The notes beneath the pieces are model-generated. The model did not search any database and was not told the DNA's origin. It saw only the letters and a program-made list of their open reading frames with translations. 64,000 bases of DNA from NCBI RefSeq assembly GCF_000208745.1, contig NC_030851.1:12326948-12390947 (forward strand), written 5' to 3'. This document shows, piece after piece, positions 50,171 through 60,339 of the stretch (position 1 is the first letter of the stretch; each line of letters begins with the position of its first letter). The position numbers and the translations under genes were made by a program. This DNA comes from Theobroma cacao. Its lineage: Eukaryota > Streptophyta > Magnoliopsida > Malvales > Malvaceae.

Positions 50171-53100
50171 CTTTCAGATCAACCCAAGCCTCAAGAGGAT
50201 GAGTTGGAAGAAATAAATATGGCAGAAGAAGGAGAGACAAGTAAGCCACTCTTCATAAGCAAAAGTCTTTCTGGTGAACAAAAGGTTGTGCTAATTGAGT
50301 TGTTAAGAAAATTCCAAGATGTGTTTGCTTGGACTTATGAGCAGATGCCTGGACTGGATGCGAATCTCATTACTCACGAATTACACATTTCTCCACAAAG
50401 CAAGCCAGTGAAACAACATGCTTGTGTATTTCATCATGAGATAGAGGGCCAGATAAAGGAGGAGATTAATAAGCTTCTCAAGGTTGGATTCATCAAACCC
50501 ATACATTATCCTACATGGCTAGCAAATGTAGTTCCGGTGAAAAAGAAGAATGGAACAATTCGGGTGTGTGTAGATTTTAGAGATTTGAACAAGGCATGCC
50601 CAAAAGATGATTTTCTTCTTCCTAATATTGATACTTTAGTGGATGCTACAGCTGGTCATGAGATATTTTCCTTCATGGATGGGTTTAGTGGATACAATCA
50701 AATAAAGATGGCACGAGAAGATGCAGAGAAAACAGCTTTTAGAACTCCATTTGGAAATTTTTACTACACTGTAATGCCATTTGGATTAAAGAATGCAAGT
50801 GCAACTTATCAACGTGCCATGACAACTATCTTCCATGACATGATGCATGATTTTATGGAAGATTATGTGGATGATATAGTAGTGAAATCCAAGAAGGGTT
50901 TTAATCACTTTGAAGATCTGAAAAAAGTATTTGAACGGTGTAGAAAGTATAATCTTCACATGAATCCTTTAAAGTGTGCATTTGGAGTAACAGCTGGAAG
51001 ATTTTTGGGTTTTATGGTTCACAGAAAAGGTATAGATGTTGATCCTACAAAAATAAAAGCTATTCAATCCATGCCATCTCCGATGAATCAAAAACAACTC
51101 AAAAGCTTGTTGGGAAAAGTCTCTTATATTAGGAGATTCATTCCAGCTTTAGGAGAAATCATTGTGCCTTTTCAAGCCTTGCTTAAGAAAGGTGTTCCAT
51201 TCATATGGGGTGAACCACAACAACAAGCATTTGAGAAGATTAAAAAGATTCTTACTTCTCCTGCAACGATGATCATGCCTATCAAAGGAAAGCCAATGAT
51301 GTTGTATTTGACTTCTACTCCATACTCAATTGGTGCTTTACTTGTTCAGGAAATGGATGGAGAAGAAAAACCTGTGTACTACATTAGTAGATGCTTACAC
51401 GGAAGTGAGTTGAATTATCCACCTATGGAAAAGCACTGTCTTGCTTTAGTCTATACAACTCAAAAGCTTCGGCACTATTTCTTGGCACACAAGCTCATAA
51501 TCGTGACAAAGTCAGATCCCATCAAGTTTTTACTTTCTAAGCCAGTTCTATCTGGAAGAGTAGCAAAATGGCTTCTTTTATTGGGAGAATTTAATGTATC
51601 AGTTGTTCAGCCAAAAGCTATAAAGTCTCAAGCACTTTCAGATTTGTTAGCATATTTTCCATCTCAGTTTGAAGAGATTATTCCTGATGCCATTCCAGCT
51701 GAATTTCATGAAGAAGTGTGCGCAGTAAATATTGAAGAAGGGGAGTGGAGTTTATACTTTGATGGTTATTCAAATAGTTTTGGAGGAGGTGCCGGAATAG
51801 TTCTTATTCCTCAGAGTAGAGAAGATAACTCTGCAGTACAAAGTTCTGAATTAGTTGTCTATCATTTGAGTGGAGGTCACATCTCTTTGGAGAGAAAAGG
51901 TCTTCGTGTCTTGGAAGCACCAAGTGAAGATGAGAATTTCTTGATTTCATGTTTAAAGTTAAACTCTTTTGAGTCAAGTAGAGAACCTATCTCGTTAGCT
52001 TTCAAGCTAGATTTCCCATGCACAAACAATCAAGCTGAGTATGAAGCACTAGTTTTGGGGTTGTATGCGGCAGCAACAATTGGAATAAGCAATCTTTGCA
52101 TCCATGGGGATTCTAATCTTATTGTAAAGCAGACTAATGGTGAGTTTTCTTTGAAAGTACCAATACTTGCTTCTTACAGGACTCTTGTTCAGTCTTTGTT
52201 AGAGAAATTTTAAACGGTGAGATGTGAACATACTCCGAGAACAACGAACCGTTATGCATATGCTTTTGCTACTTTGGCTTCTAAAGTCTATATTCCGGAG
52301 AAAGAACGAAGTATTCCTATAGTTGTACTTAAGAGGACTATCTCATGTCCATCCAGTGAGCTATTACTACCTCCAATTTATGGCGAAAAAGATTGGCGAA
52401 AATCCATCATAGAAGAGCTACTTAACCTTAGTTCTACTGCTATTCCACGCTTAAAGCACTACATTTTGATTCATGGTACACTTTACCACAAAGGAAGTAA
52501 TGGAATTCTAGCAAGATGCGTTTATGAGGAAGAGGCAAAAGAAAGATTGAGAATAGCCCACAAACAATGGTGTGGCGAGGAAGGACCACCTTTACATCGC
52601 TTAATCCAAAGAGCAGGATATTTTTGGCCATCTATGTCCAAAGATGCTTTACAGCTTCAAAAGGCTTGCATTAGACATTCTGAACCACCAGATGTACAAG
52701 AGTGTAATTTTGTGGAAAGTGCCGGTGATTGGCATAGGCCTTATATTGATCTTTTTCAAAATGAAATTTTACCAGCTAACTTTCAAGATGCAAGACAACT
52801 CAAGAGAAGAGCTCAACGTTTTTTTCTTAAAGGAAATGACTTGTTTAGGCTCTCATTTGCAGGAACATCATTGAAATGTGTTTTCCCAGCTGATGTCAAT
52901 CCATTGTTAGCAGAAGTGCATGCAGGTAGTAGCGGGGAGCATGAAGGTGGAAGAAAACTTTATCAGAAGATTTTTGATCTTGGGTATTATTGGCCTACTA
53001 TGGAAGCAGATGCAGTGAATTACGCAAGGAAGTGTTATCCGTGTCAGATTTATGGGAATGCTATACATGCTCCAGCTGTACAACTTCATAGCATCATTAC

Positions 53101-53965
53101 TCCATGGCCATTCCATACTTGGGCGTTTGATTTGATTGGACCTATCAATCCTCCTTCTAAAGGATATACTTGGATATTAGCAGCAACATAGTGCTTTACT
53201 AAATGGGTGGAAGCTATTTCTTTGAAGAATGCGACTGGGCCGGTTGTGGCATATTTCATTAAGGAAAACATCATTTGCAGGTTCGGCATACCTAGACGTA
53301 TTCTTTCAGATAATGGTACTCCGTTCATTAATGCCAATGTAAGGGAATTACTTGCTCTTTACGATGTGGATCATGTGAAGTCTACTCCTTACTACCCGAA
53401 AGGAAATGGTCAAGCTGAAGCTACTAACAAGACTTTACTTAAAGTGCTTAGTAGAATGGTGCATGAAGAACCAAAGATGTGGTATGATGCACTTCCAGTA
53501 GCATTATGGGCATATAGGACTTCCAAGCGTGAACCTACGAAGGCAACTCCTTTTTCACTAGTATATGGAACAGAGGCAATGCTACTTGCTGAAATTCTAG
53601 TTCCGTCTGCAAGATTAGCTCTAGACGCTGAACTTGATAATGATAATTTACGGATGTTAGAATTGGAAGCATTGGAAGAAAGAAGAGATAGAGCAAAGAA
53701 GAATTTATCAGTCTATCAAAGAAGGTTGAGTAGAGCTTATGACAAGCTAGTGAAGAGGAGGAATTTTGAAGAGGGAGATCTAGTGTTACGCGCAGCTGAG
53801 CATATTAGAAGAGGAACACCATCTTCTAAATTTAGCCCAAAATGGGAAGGACCATATATTGTTCATGAGGTGAATGAAAGTGGATATTGCAAATTGATAA
53901 ATCCGAAGAACAACGCCATCACTGCACCAATCAATTTTCAATATATAAAGAAGTATCATGTATGA
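50171..53965 (+). pseudogene. Tat-type pol: RT, RNase H, second RNase H, integrase
   Basis: One continuous frame, shared with the protease, runs to 53965. RT occupies about 50204-51150, with VCVDFRDLNKACPKDDF and the catalytic YVDD at 50864-50875. The gypsy RNase H is about 51290-51660. A second, archaeal-type RNase H is about 51735-52210 (LYFDGYSNSFGGGAGIVL, CTNNQAEYEALVLGLY, IHGDSNLIV). The integrase zinc-binding HHCC lies near 52915-53045 and its core about 53110-53610, with the three acidic residues in WAFDLIGP, LSDNGTPF and NGQAEATNK. A TAA at 52211-52213 and a TAG at 53189-53191 interrupt it. No frameshift is seen. The extra RNase H is a known mark of the Tat lineage. Confidence 0.93.
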
Positions 53966-54033
53966 GGTTCTAACTCCACTCTTTATTGTATGCAAAATAT
54001 ATGATTTACTTTTTCGCAATGAAAGGCATTTCA

Positions 54034-54312
54034 GCCGCAGCTTCACCACTCTTATATTGGCTGTGTTTTACTATTTATAATGTATCCGCTAGCTTCATTG
54101 CTTATATCTTGGCTACAATAATATTATTGGTCGCAAGCTGTATCGCTCAATATTTGACCATAATTAATCATTAACATTTCAGCCGCTAGCTTTATAGCTC
54201 ATAATTTGGCTATAATGATAGTATGTTATTGGCCGCAAGCTTCATCGCTCATCTTTGGCCTTACCTTAGTACTCACAAATTGGCCACAGCTCTTATGCTT
54301 GCTTATTTGAAG
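54034..54312. repeat. Minisatellite, about 45-52 bp units
   Basis: Five to six imperfect units share the core GC(A/T)AGCTTCATCGCT and TTGGC(T/C), starting near 54034, 54089, 54134, 54186, 54236 and 54287. It lies just after integrase, the place where Ogre-type elements often hold variable tandem repeats. No coding role is evident. Confidence 0.75.
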
Positions 54313-54532
54313 GGATGAAATAATCTCTTTCACGTCAAGTTAGAGTTAATCTCCTTGATGAAAAGTTGAGAATTACCTTTTGGCCGCATACAATGATACA
54401 AAAAGTGAATAAGTACACAACAAGCGAAGCATTATTATTATTGCAAAAGAAAAGAAATGTGATATATCAATAGCAAAGTACTGACTCAAATGAGTTTCAA
54501 AAAGAGTCAAAGAAAAGTAAAATACTAGCCAA

Positions 54533-57500
54533 TTACATATTCCATAGAGAAGAGTTATTATTGGCAAATACATCTAATTGTTCTCGTACTTCAACTTCAC
54601 TTTTTCTCAGTGAAGTTATCTTTGTTGCAATGTCTTCTAACTCTTTTTCCAAGGAAGACTTGTTGAGAGAAATCTTGGCTTTTGATCTACAATCATTGAG
54701 GCATTCAAGCTTGAATCCAAAGTTACAAACATCATCGAAATCTTGTAACATTTGTTGCAATTCCTCTGGTGAAGTACTTATCAATGGAGCATGAGAAATG
54801 ACTAAAGCTCTACCCAATACGTCAATCATTAAGCAAATGACGTCTACGTTCTTTACAAATGAGGTACTCCAAAACTCTCCCTCTATGTTGAAATCTGTTC
54901 TAAGTATGTCACATATTCCAGTGAAACTTGAAAACCATAGAAGTCAACTTTTTTACCACTTTGTTCAGTATGTGCTATTTGAGTGTCAGAAGCACTACTT
55001 GTATCTCTATATTCTGGCACTAGGGAAGAATAAGCACGATGAGTCATTGGAATAGCTCTAACATTATCAGTATCAATTCTAACATCTTGAATAACCTCAA
55101 TATTTGGAGTAACCTCAGGAACAACTTCACCAGCAGGAATAGTCTCAGTGTCAGAAACAACCTCATCTCGAATAGCCTGGGGGGTAAGAACGATCTTAAT
55201 TTAAAAAAAGAAGGGAGGAGAATGGAACAACATCAATTAGAGTAACATAGCAATATGTTTATACCTGGTTCATTGTAGAACTATGAACATGATTTGAAAA
55301 TAAAACATCAAAATCAATGAAATCATCAAAAGGGGTTGGCTCACCCTCAACTTCAGTTTTATCAACATCAACTGATTCATCATCAGATTCATCACTATGT
55401 TCAAAGTCACATGATTCTTCTTCAGTCTCTAATTCAGAAGTTTCTTCCTCTTCAACTGAATTGAGTTCTACTCTTGTAGTTGATTCTCCCTAAAAAAAAA
55501 ATTGATGAAAATGAGGAAATAAAATATATATATATATATATAAAAATAATAAAAAAAAATGAACTTACTTTTCGATAGGCATGCTTATCTTTTGTTTGAC
55601 GAATAGGAGCAGGAACTACAGTATCTTCTTCTTCAGTCATGCATTTCTTCTTTCTAAGAGGAATCAAGCACTAAGATACATCATTGTTACTTACATGAGG
55701 AGTGTAGAGACGAGCTGTGGGATTAGTTAAGGGCACAGTAAAAGATCTCCATTCTCCAAGACATTCTCCCCAATAAGCAAACCATCCAGAAGTATGGATA
55801 CCAACTCTATCAAAAGCTGGGATAGTACAACTCTTAAGTTTATCTAAATGGAGTGAAAGTCCTGTCATGAGAAATGAAGAAACGCAAGAAGAAAAGCTGA
55901 TAGGCGAAGAAGAGTCAGGTGGAGCTGGTTGATCAAATCCAAATTGACGTGCCACTCTATAAGGAGAATACACTTCAACAGAACGAAAGTTTCTATCTCC
56001 ACCAGAATTAGAACTCTCAATCATAGAAGGCAAATGGGAACTATGAACCCATATACAAAAGTTAATACCTCGTGAGCTCATTCTTCCGGACTGTAGAGGA
56101 TGAAGGTCATAATAAATTGCAGGATCACCAAATCCATTTATAGGCTGCACATAAGGTCTGTGATTGAATTCTTTTGTAACATCCATCATTTCAATAACAT
56201 TACCCTTTTGTAGTCGATCATGCCATGCCCAAGCTCTATAGTTGTTTCTGGATAAAAGGTTATTCATAGAAAAAGATGCAAACGGATATGCATTAGGCAT
56301 GTGAGCGCAAGTACCAAACCTTTCCCACAAGCACATCTGAATGAAGGAAACATCCACATAAGTCAAAACCTTGTAACGCCCAGCTGACTCAATAATTTTG
56401 AGTTGGTATAAGTCTAATCTCTTATATAGGGATCCTAAATACAGTGGAGCAAGAGGAAAGCGTATTCCCTTAATAATTTTTATTGCTAAAGGAACAACTA
56501 CTGAGGAGATACCATCATCTGGACACCCTTGGAGTACATGCCGTGCCAACCAAAAAATTATTAAAGCTACTAGCTCATACTTATGGTCTGGGTACTCAGG
56601 AGAATCAATCTCAATTCCTTTAGCATTTAACTTTTTATAAAAAACCCCTATCCAATTGGAAAATGGTGCAACCTTCGAAGTTTTACTCAGACTCTTAAGT
56701 AGATCAAAGAAAAAGTCTCGAGTACATACCTCTTCTTCAGAAAGCTTAATAGAGTGAAAATCATCTTTTCCTATACAAGGAAGTTCCAAGAGAACACATA
56801 CATCTTCTAGAGTGAAGGTAAATTCCCCCCATGCAGTAATCATAGAATGAGAAAACGTGCTCCACCTCGCAAGAATAGCACGTCACACATCTATCCTTTT
56901 TTCTCTACGAATATTGAGCTTAGAAGTGATACGTATAGCATCAAGTATCCCAGCAGAAGAGAGAAATTTAACATAATAAGGATTCTTCAATACCTTAGTT
57001 ACCCATTCATCCCAACCATGAACAAATTGAGAATTGGACCCTAACTTAGTAGCAAAAAGGGGAAACTCACCATGTTCAAACCTGAATTTCAGAATAGATG
57101 GTCCTGGAATACCACTTCTTCTATGAGGAGGTGCTTCTAAGCATAAACGATTCCAATCATATCCAACAGACTCAGAGGGATGTTCGTCAACCTGTCTAGC
57201 ACGAACTTCTTCCCAAAAACGATCTTCTCCTCTTTCTCTAATAATTTCATCTTCCCAGTTTTCAGGAACATGAGGAACTTCACCACTCTTTCCTACCCTA
57301 ATTTTCTTAGGAGCAACTAATTCAGAATCATTATTCTTCCTTTTATGTGCAGTGGTCTTTCTCTTTGTTGCAGCTCTCCCAGGCTCACCATAATGGATCT
57401 TCGGAGGGAGACGCGTCCTAGGCATAAGGGAAGATGGAAAAAAAGCCTACAAACATGATCATGACAAAAAAAAAAAGAGATAAGTATACATACATAATAA

Positions 57501-57579
57501 TTTTTTTTTACTTATTTGTTATGTATAAAAAAAAAATCACAACCACAAAGTAAAATAATAAAACTTATCAAAATTATAA

Positions 57580-57610
<31 letters not shown>

Positions 57611-58615
57611 TTATTTTATTTAATTATTATATGCAATATAAATAAATATATATAATAAATAAGTAAAACTTAAAAAAAAAATTTATATATATAACATTTT
57701 AAAAATATATATATAAATAAAAAANNNNNNNNNNNNNNNNNNNNNNNNNNNNNNNNNNNNNNNNNNNNNNNNNNNNNNNNNNNNNNNNNNNNNNNNNNNN
57801 NNNNNNNNNNNNNNNNNNNNNNNNNNNNNNNNNNNNNNNNNNNNNNNNNNNNNNNNNNNNNNNNNNNNNNNNNNNNNNNNNNNNNNNNNNNNNNNNNNNN
57901 NNNNNNNNNNNNNNNNNNNNNNNNNNNNNNNNNNNNNNNNNNNNNNNNNNNNNNNNNNNNNNNNNNNNNNNNNNNNNNNNNNNNNNNNNNNNNNNNNNNN
58001 NNNNNNNNNNNNNNNNNNNNNNNNNNNNNNNNNNNNNNNNNNNNNNNNNNNNNNNNNNNNNNNNNNNNNNNNNNNNNNNNNNNNNNNNNNNNNNNNNNNN
58101 NNNNNNNNNNNNNNNNNNNNNNNNNNNNNNNNNNNNNNNNNNNNNNNNNNNNNNNNNNNNNNNNNNNNNNNNNNNNNNNNNNNNNNNNNNNNNNNNNNNN
58201 NNNNNNNNNNNNNNNNNNNNNNNNNNNNNNNNNNNNNNNNNNNNNNNNNNNNNNNNNNNNNNNNNNNNNNNNNNNNNNNNNNNNNNNNNNNNNNNNNNNN
58301 NNNNNNNNNNNNNNNNNNNNNNNNNNNNNNNNNNNNNNNNNNNNNNNNNNNNNNNNNNNNNNNNNNNNNNNNNNNNNNNNNNNNNNNNNNNNNNNNNNNN
58401 NNNNNNNNNNNNNNNNNNNNNNNNNNNNNNNNNNNNNNNNNNNNNNNNNNNNNNNNNNNNNNNNNNNNNNNNNNNNNNNNNNNNNNNNNNNNNNNNNNNN
58501 NNNNNNNNNNNNNNNNNNNNNNNNNNNNNNNNNNNNNNNNNNNNACTTACTTGAAAAGATTCGCAAAAGAATCGACTTTGCTTTGAAATTTGTTTTGCTT
58601 TACTTTGAATTTGAA
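54533..58615 (-). pseudogene. Antisense plant-mobile-domain gene inside the retrotransposon
   Basis: Opposite to the element's own genes. A TATA box is at 58650-58641 (TATAAATATC). A leader exon ends at a GTAAGT donor (58550) and the acceptor at 57448-57447 precedes the ATG 57425. The main exon (57446-55569) encodes a basic N-terminus with NLS-like runs (KRKTTAHKRKN, PKKIRVGK). It then reads a plant mobile domain (PF10536-like): FEHGEFPLFATKLG, WGEFTFTLEDVCVLLELP, CLWERFGTCAHMPNAYPF. Introns at 55568-55490 and 55264-55177 flank an acidic exon rich in Glu/Ser/Asp. The C-terminal part (54829-54533) is coiled-coil-like (LEKELEDIATKITSLRKSE). In-frame TGA (56885-56883) and TAG (55673-55671) break the main exon. 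Exon limits between 55023 and 54829 are unclear. The function of such domains in elements is unknown. Confidence 0.78.
57725..58544. other. Assembly gap of 820 N
   Basis: Unread bases within the predicted 5'UTR intron of the antisense gene. Flanks are AT-rich with TTA/TAA microsatellites (57580-57660), a likely cause. The true length is unknown. Confidence 0.99.
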
Positions 58616-58640
58616 TGAAGAAAATTGTTTGTAATAACTT

Positions 58641-58650
58641 GATATTTATA
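58641..58650 (-). promoter_or_regulatory. TATA box of the antisense gene
   Basis: The minus strand reads TATAAATATC about 90-100 bp before the leader-exon donor. It lies inside the retrotransposon, outside the 3' LTR, so it is separate from the LTR promoter. Initiation near 58615 is inferred from spacing. Confidence 0.55.
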
Positions 58651-58848
58651 AGCCACATAGAATTAAAGTTTTTATGAAAAAGATATTAAATATTATTGCA
58701 TAATCAGTAAAATATTACAAAAGATATTGACATAAAAAAATGCAATCAAATATTACGAAAGATATTAAATATTATTGCATAATTAATCATATATTACAAA
58801 AGATATTGATATTATAAAAAAATATTGGTATTACACCTTACACAAGAC

Positions 58849-58945
58849 AGTAATGTGTTACTACCTAAAGTATTACTGGTTAAGGTGTTACTGTATAAAG
58901 CAATACTACCCAAGGCATTACTGCTCAAAGTGATACAGTACAACA
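58849..58945. repeat. 15-bp minisatellite
   Basis: About six units of 14-16 bp with consensus near GTRTTACTRYTYAAR. On the minus strand one frame (58994-58812) reads a five-residue period (SNTLG, SNTLL, SNALG). It lies upstream of the antisense promoter and probably is not translated. Confidence 0.65.
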
Positions 58946-59007
58946 CATTATAGTATATAAAAAAAAAATTATACATAAGAATTATTTTTAACAATGAATT
59001 CTTATGC

Positions 59008-59018
59008 AGGGGGCAAAA
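59008..59018 (+). other. Polypurine tract of the Tat-type element
   Basis: AGGGGGCAAAA ends directly before the TG of the 3' LTR at 59019. This is the expected plus-strand primer. Confidence 0.75.
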
Positions 59019-59951
59019 TGTAGATAGTAGATTTTGGTTAATACTGTTACTTTAAAGAATTATGTTACAACATAATGTTGTACACAAAACGACCAAAATA
59101 AGTGAAGTGCTACTTCACGCAAAATAATTAGAACAAGTGAAGAGCTACTTCACGCAGAACAAGTGAAGCGCTACTTCACGCAGAATAAGTGAAGTACTAC
59201 TTAAAGCAAAATAATTAGAAAAAGTAAAGTATTACTCCATATGGAACAACTAATATAAGTAGAACAGCCACTTTGAATAGAATAACTGCTTCACTTGGAT
59301 GACAGTGAAAGTAACTCAGAATAAGTGGCAGGGTTCATGGGTTACTTTCATCTTGGGATGTTTCAGAGAGTTTGGCTTGGTGGCTCAGATATGGATGTAG
59401 TTAAGAGGTGTTCCTCTTAACCCTTTCTTGAAGTACAAGTGTTTCACCCTATTATCTTGTTCTCGTATACTTATTCATGTATAGCTTATTCTCTTGTACC
59501 TATTTTCGTACAGCTTCTTCTCTTGTACCTATTATTGTACACCCCTTTTCTATTACTTTTACTTGAGAACAAGTCTTACTACATCCAATTACAGTAACAG
59601 TTACTTTCATTAATATTCTTCATAATAATGTCATTCATTAGGCACATTAAAGTTTATTTTTGAGTAACCGCCACTTTTAGCACTATATATAGAGCCTCAC
59701 AATTCATTTAAAGGGACTCTTCTCTACCCTTCCGAGCTAACACATTCTCAACTTGAGAGCTTCTCTCTCTAAATTCTCTCTCTAATTATCTTGTACCCTC
59801 TAAGTCTCTTTAAGTCTCTTCTTATTGTCTTCCACCTGCCACAGCACTTAGTACTTCAGGAACTGCTTCAATCTTTCTCTCTGCCGCCTCTGGCACATCC
59901 TTTTACTTATTTGCAACACTTCCTCTCCCTATCACAAGAACCCCCTTTACA
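59019..59951 (+). repeat. 3' LTR of the Tat-type element
   Basis: Begins TGTAGATAGTAG and ends CCCCTTTACA. It is 26 bp longer than the 5' LTR because of one extra unit, AACAAGTGAAGCGCTACTTCACGCAG minus a few bases shown here only in part (59157-59182). The TATA box is retained near 59690. About 35 substitutions distinguish it from the 5' LTR by eye. Confidence 0.93.
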
Positions 59952-60156
59952 ATACTAAAACGAAGTTATTCGATTCTATATCCTGCAACTTCGTTGCAAT
60001 CAAGCAGAAATAAAATCTAGCATATCGTAAATGATATATCATCGATGAGAAGAACAGAAAAAAGATAAAGAGGAAATCAAGCAGATAAGTCAAAGATAGG
60101 AATACAACCCTAGAAATTTGGAATGGAAGGTAAAAGGAAAGGGAGAAAATATGAAC

Positions 60157-60337
60157 CTCTAATTAGATTTGGTAGCTGAGAATTGAAGGTGAAAGGAGAA
60201 AGAGAGGGAACGGATCTGGAAACTCAAGGCGATTCAGAAACGACGCCTACCCCATCGTTAAGGGGATTGTTCCGACGGAGAGTGGTGGAGCACCTCCATG
60301 GAAGAGATGAGAACCTCCTCCCTGCAATTCTCAGCAT
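60157..60337 (-). pseudogene. Duplicate Rieske exon 1 (copy nearer exon 2)
   Basis: Identical by eye to the exon at 61504-61324, including the TGA at codon 38. It has no 5'UTR of its own: immediately upstream is an intron end (CTTCCAG|GT) left by the duplication breakpoint, so it could be spliced in as a cassette. If joined to the outer exon 1 it would soon reach a stop. Confidence 0.85.
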
Positions 60338-60339
60338 AT

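Larger units (their letters stand above)
44919..59951 (+). mobile_element. Tat/Ogre-type Ty3/gypsy retrotransposon, 15 kb
   Basis: The element runs from TG at 44919 to CA at 59951, with LTRs of 907 and 933 bp, tRNA-Arg-type primer site, gag, protease, RT, two RNase H domains, integrase, a tandem-repeat spacer, an antisense plant-mobile-domain gene and a polypurine tract. The target duplication is ATCCT at 44914-44918 and ATACT (one change) at 59952-59956; the empty site in the duplicated intron confirms ATCCT. The extra RNase H and antisense ORF place it in the Tat lineage. The LTRs differ at roughly 35 sites by eye (about 4%), so insertion is not recent. Gag, pol and the antisense gene all carry stops, and 820 bases are unread (N). 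It is in the intron of the Rieske locus. Confidence 0.95.

Noticed and set aside
57670..58658. Two long minus-strand frames of about 300 codons
   Set aside because: They are almost entirely N and only appear open because of the assembly gap.
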